Source: a virus. From it: 43,928 bases of DNA. Positions 25,891-34,260 of this stretch are shown here, piece by piece. The stretch's first letter is position 1. The number at the start of each line of letters is the position of its first letter. The stretch lies in the IMG/VR virus record IMGVR_UViG_3300008050_000093, positions 1-43,928 of that record, one strand, 5' to 3'. Both the position numbers and the translations under genes were made by a program. The notes beneath the pieces are model-generated. The model made no database searches. It was not told the DNA's origin and was given only the letters and a program-made list of their open reading frames with translations.

Positions 25891-26451
25891 TTAGCTAGAT
25901 CGTAAAATCTGAATCAGTTGCTTTTCGTAAGTCAAGGCGGTGCCACCCCAATCAGTGTCCGCACGCTGAGCTTTCCATTTGTATTCAAATGTATGCTCGT
26001 CAGCGCCAAACGGGAAGCTCACTCCAGATTCACTGACGGCCTTCCACACATAAAGATTAAGTGTATTACCAGTAACCGCCATCTGGTGCTCAATGTTGAG
26101 CGCTACGGAACTTACAAGGGGATCTCCACCAAAAGAATACTTGAGTGTAGCACCGTTTGCAGTAACGCCAGCGCCGAGCGCATAGACAAGATTATTAAAA
26201 TCCCACTCAATCGAGCTTAGAGTGACTGAAACTCCCTGAGTTTGGCTGAAAGTATATTCAATAAGCTTAGGATTGCCCTGAACAATATCTTTCATCTCGC
26301 TAGTAATTTCAACACTAACGCCATCCTCACTGATGTAACCTACGTCAGTGTCTGGGGTTCCCATGGCCGCAGCAGCCCAGGGCTTGATGAAGAGTCGCGC
26401 TGGACCAAATGAAATGTCGTTTGTTGTGCCAGTAGGTATATTAAGAGGCAT
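25891..26451 (-). CDS. Major tail tube protein
   Basis: A 186-residue beta-rich protein with the composition of siphovirus tail tube subunits. It opens MPLNIPTGTTNDISFGPARL and has regular strands (GYISEDGVSVEITSEM, KLIEYTFSQTQGVSVTLSS) plus a long loop. The phrase DVGYISEDGV followed by EMKDIVQG recurs in tube proteins of this type. A very strong ribosome site (AAGGAGA, seven bases before the ATG) fits a protein made in hundreds of copies. It is followed by the chaperone pair and the tape measure, the standard order. Confidence 0.88.
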   Translation of the reverse strand: MPLNIPTGTTNDISFGPARLFIKPWAAAAMGTPDTDVGYISEDGVSVEITSEMKDIVQGNPKLIEYTFSQTQGVSVTLSSIEWDFNNLVYALGAGVTANGATLKYSFGGDPLVSSVALNIEHQMAVTGNTLNLYVWKAVSESGVSFPFGADEHTFEYKWKAQRADTDWGGTALTYEKQLIQILRSS

Positions 26452-26533
26452 GCTCTTGTCTCCTTAATTCATAATTAGAGGTAAGCACCTGGCTGGCGTC
26501 TTCAGAAAAGATAGCATGGTTTGGAAATGGATG

Positions 26534-26896
26534 CTAGCCCGACTGTTTAACCAATTCCGGTACAGGCGATGAATTTTCACTTCGCCCTTCGTATTCAGCC
26601 GTATTCATTTCGGAGCAAGATCTACATAAAACCTGAACAAATCCACCAACACCAATGTGCATAAACGTTACAAAATCCTTATACCGAATCCGTAATAGAT
26701 CAGTTACCGGATCATAAAAGCCTAGACGTGAACTGCACTTCTTGCAGGCCCAGATCTGATCTGGATTCGCAGCGCCGCGATGAGGTGGGGGCTCTTCCGA
26801 CTTGGGCGCAGAAACCATTGAAGAGATAGTGTTGATCTCCTCATCCATCCCGCGCATGTGACGTTCTATCTTGGCTAGCCGATCTTCTACACTCAT
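26534..26896 (-). CDS. Com-like zinc-ribbon protein, larger copy
   Basis: A 120-residue protein. The N-terminal 30 residues form a short coiled coil (RLAKIERHMRGMDEEINTI). Residues about 49-95 are a Com-like ribbon: IWACKKCSSRLGF, a linker rich in basic and aromatic residues, then VLCRSCSEMN. This gives two C-x-x-C pairs, as in the small Mu Com protein, which binds mRNA to switch on translation of mom. AGGAATTT precedes the ATG. Between the tail terminator and tail tube genes such a protein could instead be a tail accessory. RNA binding is inferred from the family only. Confidence 0.65.
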   Translation of the reverse strand: MSVEDRLAKIERHMRGMDEEINTISSMVSAPKSEEPPPHRGAANPDQIWACKKCSSRLGFYDPVTDLLRIRYKDFVTFMHIGVGGFVQVLCRSCSEMNTAEYEGRSENSSPVPELVKQSG

Positions 26897-26902
26897 AAAT
26901 TC

Positions 26903-27103
26903 CTACTCTTTACCAACTCTCAGCTTGGTTCGTTTATTACACTTGGGACACTTTACATCTAAATAAGTATCCGGCAAAGCCGTGCATCGCTGAGTAAGAA
27001 TACGCAACCCAGCCCGCAATTTATAGATGGGCTCTCCGCAACAATAAATATCAGTTGAGATACCATTCGTAGCGCTAAAAGGTTTACTGCTCTGAGTTTC
27101 CAT
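26903..27103 (-). CDS. Com-like zinc-ribbon protein, small copy
   Basis: A 66-residue protein starting METQSSKPFSATNG, with cysteines as DIYCCGEPIYKL and, after a gap of about 24 residues, VKCPKCNKRTKL, a Com-like zinc ribbon. The ATG overlaps the stop of the preceding gene (TAATG) and has AGG close upstream, so it is coupled to the tail terminator gene. A reading from an ATG 14 codons earlier lies inside that gene and lacks a site. Together with the next gene this makes two Com-type proteins side by side. No mom-like modification gene is visible in the window. Confidence 0.65.
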   Translation of the reverse strand: METQSSKPFSATNGISTDIYCCGEPIYKLRAGLRILTQRCTALPDTYLDVKCPKCNKRTKLRVGKE

Positions 27104-27516
27104 TATCCTGCCGTTACTGCATGGAATCGACCACGGACAAACCATGCTTTAATCCGATCGTTATAACCTGAATCGGGACGATTGATTTCGTAGATATATC
27201 CCTTGGCTGAAACATTATCCAGCGTGAGACGACTAGCCTGGAGAACATTATACCCAGCCTGATAAACGGACATGGCTTCGGCTGCACTTATGCGCGAATA
27301 ACCGTAAGCCTCAATATCCTGAAACTGAACCTGTCCATTATACATTGATGTACCATTATCAAGAGAAATAATATACGCAGGGAGAGGCGCCGTTCCAGCA
27401 TCAGCATCAAGAATATGAGAAGTATAGATCGCATCACCAACCATTCCAGTAATGGTGCTATCAGCAAAAAGCAGACCGCGTATAATCTGCAAGATGTCCA
27501 ACATTGAATTTGCCAA
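27103..27516 (-). CDS. Tail terminator-like protein
   Basis: A 137-residue protein with the layout of siphovirus tail terminator or completion proteins. A first helix (LDILQIIRGLLFAD) leads into a short strand and TSHILDAD, followed by strand pairs YIISLDNGT and VQFQDIEAYGYS, a helix (AEAMSVYQAGYNVL) and final strands (GYIYEINRP, FVRGRFHAV). It would cap the tail tube and join it to the neck. Start is TTG with AGGAGG four bases upstream. The nearest ATG is four codons in and too far from that site. It follows the gp10-like gene, the expected order. Confidence 0.75.
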   Translation of the reverse strand: MANSMLDILQIIRGLLFADSTITGMVGDAIYTSHILDADAGTAPLPAYIISLDNGTSMYNGQVQFQDIEAYGYSRISAAEAMSVYQAGYNVLQASRLTLDNVSAKGYIYEINRPDSGYNDRIKAWFVRGRFHAVTAG

Positions 27517-27524
27517 AAGTCCTC

Positions 27525-28037
27525 CTATATGAACCGAATGCCAGCTTTTAATCTTGTCTCTGCACCAACAACCTTAATGGCTTCCTTCATCATTTTTCGC
27601 CTAGTAGATTTCTCAGCGCCGGTTTGCCATAATACACTACGCCCGAACATTACCTTAGTTCCATAAATAACCCATTTTGCATATGGGGCTTTCTTGTGGT
27701 CTAGTTTAATCTCATATGTATACCGGCTTTTAATTAACTTTCCAGTAAGAGCAGTGTTCAGATTTAGGCTGTTGTGTGTTCCCTGCTGATGAACGACGTA
27801 GGGCTTCTGCTTATGGATTTGAATTCCACCATAACGTTGCTTTGCATAAGGATGATCTAACCTGGCTAAATCAGATAATGAATGATCCTTGTATGACATA
27901 TTCTCTAGAATACGCGCATGGAGAATCTTACCCATTCGCTCTAGAGCAATTAGGCTTGCTTTTTTAATGCCGCGCTTCTTGCCGTCTAGTCTAAAGATTA
28001 TGACCTTTAGACTACCGGCATCCACTGACATCGACAT
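27525..28037 (-). CDS. HK97 gp10-like neck/tail-joining protein
   Basis: A 170-residue protein of the gp10-like morphogenesis family. The helix KASLIALERMGKILHARILE is followed by HPYAKQRYGGIQ and VVHQQ, then strands ending KWVIYGTKVMFGRSVLW. The Tyr/Gly-rich strand arrangement with a basic helix at the end (TRRKMMKEAIKVVG) is characteristic. It would connect the head-completion ring to the tail. GAGGTAGTT precedes the ATG. It is separated from the connector gene at 33.3-33.8 kb by about 5 kb of non-standard genes, which is unusual for this module. Confidence 0.75.
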   Translation of the reverse strand: MSMSVDAGSLKVIIFRLDGKKRGIKKASLIALERMGKILHARILENMSYKDHSLSDLARLDHPYAKQRYGGIQIHKQKPYVVHQQGTHNSLNLNTALTGKLIKSRYTYEIKLDHKKAPYAKWVIYGTKVMFGRSVLWQTGAEKSTRRKMMKEAIKVVGAETRLKAGIRFI

Positions 28038-28044
28038 AACTACC

Positions 28045-30939
28045 TCATACGCGGAGCCCGGCCCCTTCCTCTATGGTAAAGGATTCGCTCTCGTTTATCG
28101 AGTTGTTTTGAGACTCTTCGATATTATCGATCAACTCACTGAATGGAAAATCAGGAAGCAGCGCATCCTTTGCAATAGGGCCACCAGTTTCTATATAGGG
28201 TTGCCCTGGGGCCAGCTTGTCTAAAATCTCAATGCCCTTCACAGCAATATTGTGGGCATCGTGATGACTTACTGTGCGAGTTACTACCTCTTTCAGTAAT
28301 GATTTCCCAACACGAAGATGATAAAGTGCCAACTCCATAAATGGCAAAAAGCTGGTCCCGGCGCAAATGACCGCTCGCTCGTAACACTCTTTAGCCATTT
28401 CGGGGTTTCCGTCATTATTGTATTGCAGTCCCAGTGAAACCCACGGACCAGGCTGAAGCGGATTAGCTTCAAGCTCCTCAATCAGTAGACCACGATAAAG
28501 ATTTACCTTTGCCGCGTTCTGTTCTGGTGTCCGATTTAATCCATCATTGATTGAATAGAACGGCGCGTATTGGAAGGATGGGTGAATGCCCAGATCTTGA
28601 AGACGCTTAATTGAATGCCCAAATGATTCATGAACTCTTCCGTTCATCTGCATAATCTTGGCTGAATCCAGCTTGACCATGCGTACACTTTCAGAAGATG
28701 AAGATCCGCCACCCGGTAGAAGATTTCTATACTTAAAGAGCCACCCCCACGCATCAGTAGATAGGGCCATCTCGCGCATAGCTGTAACAGTATCGTGCAT
28801 ATCTAAAAAGGTCTCATCGGGATCTAGAAATAAAGCCCATCCGAGTCCATTTTTATGAAATTGATTTAAGTAATTGATGCCAGCATTCCGTGCTTGCGCG
28901 ATATTATTTTCGAGAGGATGATGAATAATGGCAGCGTTATGTGCTTGCGCGTAATGAGCCAACTCCCGGCTTGGTCCCGTTGCGGGCCATGCCTCTATGG
29001 ATGGGGCGTCGAGCCCAGCAACAGACCAAAATTTGTCCTCATCATTCCATTCTCCAGTCCACACCAGTACAATCTGGTCCATCATCCCGTGCAACTCGTT
29101 GAGGAGTGCCGCGATATTGGTGGGCTCCTCTTTCTCATATACTAGCATATGGAGCCCAATACCGTTTGTTGGATTGTAGACACGCATCATCATTTTTTCT
29201 TCATTAATTAGATGGCTATAATCGTGGGCGCCGACTTCAGAAATGGAGGGATTGGGATCTAGCTTGCGATAAAACTGATATTTTCTAAACCGATCTTCTG
29301 CCTTCAAATATCCAAAGTGCCTAAATCGCGCACCGGACTTGCGAACAGATGATGGAAAGAAGGGAGGAATATTCCCACAATGAAGACCATCTTCACCCCC
29401 GCTTAGAATTCGCGATTCTTGCCCGTTCAGAACGCGCCACAGCCTAGACCCCCGCATCCCCCCTCTGAACTCCCCCTTGTCTCCCCAGGGACCGTCTATG
29501 CGGCACATACGTGGACTATCCCAATGGTTCAGCCATCCCAGTTCCCAAGTTGAGACCAGCGGGTCAGGATGACGCATATACCGTTCAAGGTGTCCTCTAG
29601 TAATTCGGTCTTCTAGAATCTCGTCATGATCGATAGATATGCACCAGTCTGGACTCATGGATTCTGCAATATCGATGGCTCTGTTCCGCTCATCCCGCTC
29701 ATTAAACCCTTTTTGCCATACCTCAACTTTGACCTCGGGATCTTGATTGGTAATGTCGAGAACCCAAGACCTGAATGCCTTGGCAACACCAGGGGCACCC
29801 TTATTACTGGAATCATGAAGCAACTGATGATCTCTAGCATCAAGAGATGCACCAGAAGCGGCCCAATCAGCAGCATCAATAATATCTAATGGATTATTCG
29901 TGAGAAGGATCGCGTGACCGTCCACAATCTCTGAATGGCGCAACAGGCTTTGCTTCAACATCATTAGATCGTTTACTGTTGAAATCTTTATCCGGTAAAC
30001 ACTTACAAGCTTATTTTTAGCTTTTCTGTAAGTTATATCTTTCCACTTCTCGTAATAATTCGACTGATTCTTGCGTCCTCGAAGATGATCTGGAAAGTAT
30101 CGATTCAAAGTTTGTGAGCCCAGGTGCCCAACAAAAACATCCCACGCAAGGCCAACTCCCCACCCAGCTAATGAAGCACGCACACAAAGATCATTGTCTT
30201 CGTACCCGCCGATAGGAAATGAATCCTCATCGTAAATACCAATGTAGGATTCGCCGTTGTCTAAAAGCATGTCTTTAATAAAAGCACGCTTCATCCCGCA
30301 ACACAGGCCAACTACAAGATTAGTGCTCATCAGAACATTTTTATTAAATGGAGTCTCGGACCACTCCTTAGCAAAGTCCGCATAACTCTTAGAGCCCAGG
30401 TCTTTCCTGTTTATAACTTGCTGCATCCCTCCAGCGTAATCTGTAACTGGACCTACAAGACCAATCTTATTGATATGAGAAATATCGTACTTGGTACGCA
30501 GGAGGGTGTCTGAATCAGGAAGCTCAACAGGAGAGCAAAAGGACTTTGCCTCAAGACCGCGAATCAATCCAGTGTCCCAGCCAGAGGCGAGCACTAGATC
30601 ATCATTCACCGTAATGACATACTTGGGAAGGCCGCCCTCTTTTATTCCTCTAATCAAACCTGCATTTATAGCCGCACCAAAACCTATCGGGCCGTCAGCA
30701 CGCTCAATAATCAAAGAGCATCCATCAGGTAGATTAACAGAATTGATTAACTTAATAGACAAGTCCGCATGAGACTTCTCTACAGGGTTTATAGAAATTA
30801 CAATCTTTGCCTTAAGACTAAGAGAATCAATAAAGTTTTTATAAAAACCAAGGAAGGGCTCGGGAACGCCAATAGTCGGGATAACTACTAACGCATCATG
30901 CTTCTTATCATTCGCAATCTTGCCGCGCATAGCAAGCAT
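28045..30939 (-). CDS. Triple GT-A glycosyltransferase with TPR-like tail
   Basis: A 964-residue protein with three GT-A-like units. Unit 1 (about 14-300) is a family-2 enzyme with IPTIGVPEPF, a metal-site-like VNDDLVL (111-117) and GGYEDNDLCVRASLAGW (244-260). Unit 2 (about 310-580) has SIDHDEIL (435-442) after NERDERNRAI. Unit 3 (about 590-800) has ARNAGINYL and FLDPDETF (704-711), ending GRVHESFGH. Residues about 820-890 look like TPR helices (GPWVSLGLQYNNDGNPEMAK). It lies among neck and tail genes with GGAGG before its ATG, so it is a late gene. Substrate and acceptor are unknown. Modification of a virion protein is the likeliest use. Confidence 0.85.
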   Translation of the reverse strand: MLAMRGKIANDKKHDALVVIPTIGVPEPFLGFYKNFIDSLSLKAKIVISINPVEKSHADLSIKLINSVNLPDGCSLIIERADGPIGFGAAINAGLIRGIKEGGLPKYVITVNDDLVLASGWDTGLIRGLEAKSFCSPVELPDSDTLLRTKYDISHINKIGLVGPVTDYAGGMQQVINRKDLGSKSYADFAKEWSETPFNKNVLMSTNLVVGLCCGMKRAFIKDMLLDNGESYIGIYDEDSFPIGGYEDNDLCVRASLAGWGVGLAWDVFVGHLGSQTLNRYFPDHLRGRKNQSNYYEKWKDITYRKAKNKLVSVYRIKISTVNDLMMLKQSLLRHSEIVDGHAILLTNNPLDIIDAADWAASGASLDARDHQLLHDSSNKGAPGVAKAFRSWVLDITNQDPEVKVEVWQKGFNERDERNRAIDIAESMSPDWCISIDHDEILEDRITRGHLERYMRHPDPLVSTWELGWLNHWDSPRMCRIDGPWGDKGEFRGGMRGSRLWRVLNGQESRILSGGEDGLHCGNIPPFFPSSVRKSGARFRHFGYLKAEDRFRKYQFYRKLDPNPSISEVGAHDYSHLINEEKMMMRVYNPTNGIGLHMLVYEKEEPTNIAALLNELHGMMDQIVLVWTGEWNDEDKFWSVAGLDAPSIEAWPATGPSRELAHYAQAHNAAIIHHPLENNIAQARNAGINYLNQFHKNGLGWALFLDPDETFLDMHDTVTAMREMALSTDAWGWLFKYRNLLPGGGSSSSESVRMVKLDSAKIMQMNGRVHESFGHSIKRLQDLGIHPSFQYAPFYSINDGLNRTPEQNAAKVNLYRGLLIEELEANPLQPGPWVSLGLQYNNDGNPEMAKECYERAVICAGTSFLPFMELALYHLRVGKSLLKEVVTRTVSHHDAHNIAVKGIEILDKLAPGQPYIETGGPIAKDALLPDFPFSELIDNIEESQNNSINESESFTIEEGAGLRV

Positions 30940-30973
30940 ACGACCTCCAATTATTTAAATATGAAGTAAAGGT

Positions 30974-31609
30974 TTATACAGATCCCTGACGCCTCTGCGC
31001 CCAGATTGCATAATGACTAACTCTACCGTAGCCCTCTAGCAGAGGGGTTCCTGTTAAAATAAACTGCTCAGCAGTATCATCATCTATAAAAATATCGCCT
31101 TCGCGTGGGAAGAAGTTTTCAGTCCACTGAAGCATAATGAAGACTGGCTCCTCTTCCATTGAACCTGGGATCTCACCCTTCCAATCAGCACGAGAAGGAC
31201 GACTCCTATCCATGATCGCAGGCCAGCCCTTCGTTACTATGTACGATATGTTCTGAATAGAACCATCAGGACCAAGAGCCTTGATTGCAATATTTGGAAC
31301 TGCCGCCTCATCCGCTAGGCCAGTAGTTACAATACCGTCCGCGCTAATACTTACATAACGCTTAGAGGTTTGCTTATAGCCAGCTGTAGTAAACGTAAGA
31401 GTTTCATTGATAGAGTTACCGTCTATGTCTAATCCGGTTATTTGGACAGTGCCGGAATTGGTTGTGCCGCTATGAACACGAACCTGAAAGATTGATTCAC
31501 GGACAGGCTGACGATCTGCACTCATTGTTGCCTTAGATGTAATCTCATCCAAAACAAACGCTGTTAGGCGCATGATTGTAAACCGACGCTGTGCGCTACT
31601 TATAATCAT
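30974..31609 (-). CDS. Structural protein of the head-tail region, unknown
   Basis: A 211-residue protein. The N-terminal half is a beta domain (QVRVHSGTTNSGTVQITGLD, NETLTFTTAGYKQTSKRYVS), as in virion decoration or immunoglobulin-like modules. The second half (EPVFIMLQWTENFFPREGD, then FILTGTPLLEGYGRVSHY) has a different, more globular character. The ATG overlaps the previous stop by four bases (ATGA). An alternative ATG twelve codons in (MRLTAFVLDE) is possible, and neither has a clear ribosome site. By position it could be a neck, head-closure or capsid-decoration protein. Confidence 0.6.
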   Translation of the reverse strand: MIISSAQRRFTIMRLTAFVLDEITSKATMSADRQPVRESIFQVRVHSGTTNSGTVQITGLDIDGNSINETLTFTTAGYKQTSKRYVSISADGIVTTGLADEAAVPNIAIKALGPDGSIQNISYIVTKGWPAIMDRSRPSRADWKGEIPGSMEEEPVFIMLQWTENFFPREGDIFIDDDTAEQFILTGTPLLEGYGRVSHYAIWAQRRQGSV

Positions 31610-32076
31610 GACGCGGGCGGTGCTGGGGCAGGCTCTGGAGCCTTCGCGGGTTTAGGTGCCTTGGCTGGAGCCTTCGGGGACTTTCCATCTGCAATCACCT
31701 CTAGCGCATATGTATTATTCTCAGCAGACACAATCCCAAAATAGCCAGGATGAACTTCTATTAAAAGAGCCTTATCGCATAGCTTTTTAAGAGCAGGACT
31801 AGCAACGCCAGCCACTACCACCACTACTACATGAGTAAGATTAGAAGTATCTTTCAGGAGTTTAACGCATCCATCTGAACTGCCGCTCACCACGCTCATC
31901 CAACTAAAATTATTTAATTCACTATGATCTAAGAGTGTGATTGGAGTATTGCCGTACTTCTTAGGAGCGCCCTCCTTTGGGCACTCTCCAACAATGCACA
32001 AGTCTTTCTTGTATACCAAGTCGTTGAACAAAGCATGATCCATGCTGTCACAAACTATTAGAACTGAAGGACGCAT
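31606..32076 (-). CDS. Unknown protein with Ala/Pro/Lys-rich tail
   Basis: A 156-residue protein. The first 125 residues alternate strands and helices (SVLIVCDSMDHALF, LTHVVVVVVAGVASPALKKL, ALLIEVHPGYFG), suggestive of a Rossmann-like fold, with no cofactor motif I can confirm. The last 25 residues are a repetitive Lys-Ala-Pro tail (KAPAKAPKPAKAPEPAPAP), probably flexible. I chose the ATG at 32076, which has AAAGGAG five bases upstream. A reading 13 codons longer would overlap the preceding gene. It is encoded with the SGNH-like protein in the non-standard insert of the head-tail module. Confidence 0.55.
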   Translation of the reverse strand: MRPSVLIVCDSMDHALFNDLVYKKDLCIVGECPKEGAPKKYGNTPITLLDHSELNNFSWMSVVSGSSDGCVKLLKDTSNLTHVVVVVVAGVASPALKKLCDKALLIEVHPGYFGIVSAENNTYALEVIADGKSPKAPAKAPKPAKAPEPAPAPPAS

Positions 32077-32077
32077 T

Positions 32078-32797
32078 TTATCTCCTTTCGTGGCGAACGC
32101 GATCTGGAGCCACAATAACTAAGTTCATGTTCTGCTCCTCATTATTATTAGATTCAATAACAGGATCAACCCGTTTACGAGAAGGCCGCTGCACTACTTC
32201 TGGAAAGCTGTCCTCGGAAGCGGATTGTTTTTTCAAACCGGCGCAAACTTCTTTAGCAATTTGATGAGAGACATATTGATACGATTTAGCTTTAAGGGAA
32301 TAAAGATCTGCAAAGTCTTCTGTTTCCACGTCTACTCGTATAAACCAAATACCGTACTTTTTACAAAGCCTTCTTTTAATATCATTAATTTTGATAACCC
32401 ATTTCTTCCAAGACTTATCAAAGAAAGAAGCGTCAAAAGGCCAGTTATGAATGATTACATATACGTTCATGTCAGCAGCCAAGAGAGAGCAAAGGCAATG
32501 ATCTAGCATATTCTCCCAAGCGCTAAATGGGATGCCGCCTGATTTTAGATCTCCAACACCAACCCAGAGCAGGGCTGTATACTCATCAGCATCATAAGAA
32601 TAAGCATCTGTAATGGCGGATGACACCTCTTCTGACACCTTGCGGATTCCACCAGACACGCCATGCCCCAGAACGGCTGTATACATTGGGCCGGAAGACT
32701 TCCCGAACTCCACATGGAGACGATTGGGAAATCCGCAAATATCCCGAGCACCCACGCAAAAGTGATCACCAATTACAGTAACTATATGCTTTTTCAT
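32078..32797 (-). CDS. Degenerate SGNH/GDSL-like protein
   Basis: A 239-residue protein laid out like an SGNH hydrolase. A first strand ends in VIGDHF (about 8-13), where active enzymes have G-D-S. A central strand ends in WVGVGDLKSG (about 78-87), where they have G-x-N-D. YQYVSHQIA lies near 173-181, where the catalytic His usually sits. The missing nucleophile and block-III Asn suggest a binding, non-catalytic role, or a false resemblance. The ATG at 32797 follows GAGG at a long spacing, and upstream ATG codons are possible. It stands among morphogenesis genes, near the glycosyltransferase. Confidence 0.5.
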   Translation of the reverse strand: MKKHIVTVIGDHFCVGARDICGFPNRLHVEFGKSSGPMYTAVLGHGVSGGIRKVSEEVSSAITDAYSYDADEYTALLWVGVGDLKSGGIPFSAWENMLDHCLCSLLAADMNVYVIIHNWPFDASFFDKSWKKWVIKINDIKRRLCKKYGIWFIRVDVETEDFADLYSLKAKSYQYVSHQIAKEVCAGLKKQSASEDSFPEVVQRPSRKRVDPVIESNNNEEQNMNLVIVAPDRVRHERR

Positions 32798-32847
32798 AAT
32801 ATTAAAATCCTCTATAACCATCAGTGGCAATAGAAATCAGATGCTCA

Positions 32848-33246
32848 CTACGGGGCTAGTTTTGCAATTCTCGATTCTATGGCTTCAATAGCCGTCTTTC
32901 TCGCCTTCGAGCCTTTCTCGCATTCTAACAAGTTTTTAAGGTGAGCGTCATGGCTTCCTGATGATAACTCATCACAAAGGTCATCAACACTTGCGCGTAG
33001 AATATCGAACTCAATTCCATACTTTAATTCTTTGTTTGGACTTGATTTAGCGGCTGCCTTCTTTGGCTTTGACGCGGGGGCGCCTTCAAAAACCTTAAAC
33101 CCTTTTCGCTTTAGTGCTCGAACGGCTGATGAAGACTTGCACGATGCCACCATAAAATTGTCTACTAGATGACAGTGTACGATTTCGCTGGGAGTATGAA
33201 CCGTTAGGCGGTCGCCTGGCCTTTTGCGTTTTCTTAGTTGTGTCAC
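32848..33246 (-). CDS. Basic hypothetical protein
   Basis: A 132-residue Lys-rich protein (MTQLRKRKRPGDRLT at the start; ASKPKKAAAKSSPNK in the middle) with two small regions on either side of the flexible basic linker. The second region (YGIEFDILRASVDDLCDELS, LECEKGSKARKTAIEAIE) is helical. GTG start with AGGAGT upstream. It lies just after the connector gene. No family recognised. A head-associated DNA-contacting role would suit the charge but is not shown. Confidence 0.5.
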   Translation of the reverse strand: MTQLRKRKRPGDRLTVHTPSEIVHCHLVDNFMVASCKSSSAVRALKRKGFKVFEGAPASKPKKAAAKSSPNKELKYGIEFDILRASVDDLCDELSSGSHDAHLKNLLECEKGSKARKTAIEAIESRIAKLAP

Positions 33247-33254
33247 AATGACTC

Positions 33255-33842
33255 CTATGGCCGGGCAAAAGCCCTGCGGTATTTATACAAGATGCGCTGA
33301 GCAATTGGCGGCATTGTCATACCATTGCCTAAATTCGCGAGTTTATAGTTATAAGTGGATAATCGTTCACTTTGAAAACCGACGTGTGGCCCTTCATTAA
33401 AATGATGAACTGCAATGATCGTGGCTGCGTGAGAAAGGTCAGGTGGGATATTAACAAATCCAGCCTTATATGTAATCCATACTTTACGGCGACCAACCGG
33501 AAAATAAGATTCATTGTTAGTTAAACGCACTTGGCCCCAGGCTGTAGAATAATAATTATCGGAATCCAAAAGCGTGCCGCTGGTTCCACCAGTAGTAATT
33601 GCCACGACACTTACTAATGGCATATTAGTAATTGCGAACTCATTGACGCCGTAACGATCTATATCAATATATTCATCAAATGCAGTTACTCGGCCACCGC
33701 TTGCGGCTGGCAAATCAATCTCATCGAATACCATTTGATCTGCAACATCTACAAGAACATCGATTAGTTCATCATGAACAGTGACACCACTGGCAAGGCC
33801 AAGGAGTGATCGGACACGATGACGGGTTGTAAATGTTGGCAT
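33255..33842 (-). CDS. Head-tail connector protein (HK97 gp6-like)
   Basis: A 195-residue connector-type protein that would form the ring below the portal. It opens with helices (TRHRVRSLLGL, HDELIDVLVDVADQMVFDE), followed by the long beta region typical of this family: NMPLVSVVAIT, LLDSDNYYSTAWGQVRL, then VWITYKAGFVNIPPDLSHA leading into a final helix (ATIIAVHHFNEG). The phrase V-x-Y-x-A-G-x-x-x-x-P-x-D-L is a common gp6-like mark. No strong ribosome site is seen, so coupling with the gene ending four bases upstream is likely. Confidence 0.85.
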   Translation of the reverse strand: MPTFTTRHRVRSLLGLASGVTVHDELIDVLVDVADQMVFDEIDLPAASGGRVTAFDEYIDIDRYGVNEFAITNMPLVSVVAITTGGTSGTLLDSDNYYSTAWGQVRLTNNESYFPVGRRKVWITYKAGFVNIPPDLSHAATIIAVHHFNEGPHVGFQSERLSTYNYKLANLGNGMTMPPIAQRILYKYRRAFARP

Positions 33843-33845
33843 AGT

Positions 33846-34166
33846 CTATTTTTTCTTAGGTCTACCGCGCCGAGCACGGACTTTTGGTTCAACGATTTCC
33901 GTTACCGTTTCCACTACAGTTTCCGGTAGCGAGTGTTCAAGGTTGAACTCCTTAGTAACGTCCACCCATCCAAGCTTTAGCGCACGTTCTTTAGCAGGTA
34001 TAGTCTTTAGGAAAATCGTAGGAGCCGGGGTGCCTTCTAGATTAAGGTTTCGGCTATACGTTGTTTCCGCATAAGTGGCAAAGATCATGGGGATCTCTGG
34101 AGCGCGATCATACCGTCGTAATACAAAACGATAATTAACTGGAATTTCGGTCAAAGCAGCAGGCAT
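33846..34166 (-). CDS. Small head-region protein with basic tail
   Basis: A 106-residue protein of unknown function, MPAALTEIPVNYRFVLRRYD at the start. The C-terminal end is acidic then strongly basic (ETVTEIVEPKVRARRGRPKKK without its last residue), with R-G-R-P-K-K reminiscent of an AT-hook. A binding role with packaged DNA is conceivable. The ATG at 34166 has GGGAGGA six bases upstream, better than one seven codons earlier. It is the first gene after the capsid terminator, so it needs readthrough or its own promoter. Confidence 0.55.
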   Translation of the reverse strand: MPAALTEIPVNYRFVLRRYDRAPEIPMIFATYAETTYSRNLNLEGTPAPTIFLKTIPAKERALKLGWVDVTKEFNLEHSLPETVVETVTEIVEPKVRARRGRPKKK

Positions 34167-34195
34167 ACGTCGTTCCTCCCTTTGCACTATATCAT

Positions 34196-34239
34196 AAAAA
34201 GAAAAAGCCCCCGGCGCAACCTAAAGTGCTCCGAGGGCT
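34196..34239 (-). terminator. Rho-independent terminator after the major capsid gene
   Basis: On the minus strand a GC-rich hairpin (AGCCCTCGG pairing with CCGGGGGCT, extended by two or three more pairs after one mismatch, loop near TTTAGGTT) is followed at once by TTTTTCTTTTT. It begins 22 bases after the capsid stop codon. Placed here, it would make the capsid message abundant and reduce transcription of the downstream head-tail genes. Confidence 0.85.
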
Positions 34240-34260
34240 GATGTTCTTAAGATTGTCAGC

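Noticed and set aside
26512-26536. Hairpin TAGCAT/ATGCTA as a terminator before the tail tube gene
   Set aside because: Only six AT-rich base pairs, a 13-base loop and a short mixed T stretch, too weak for a rho-independent terminator.
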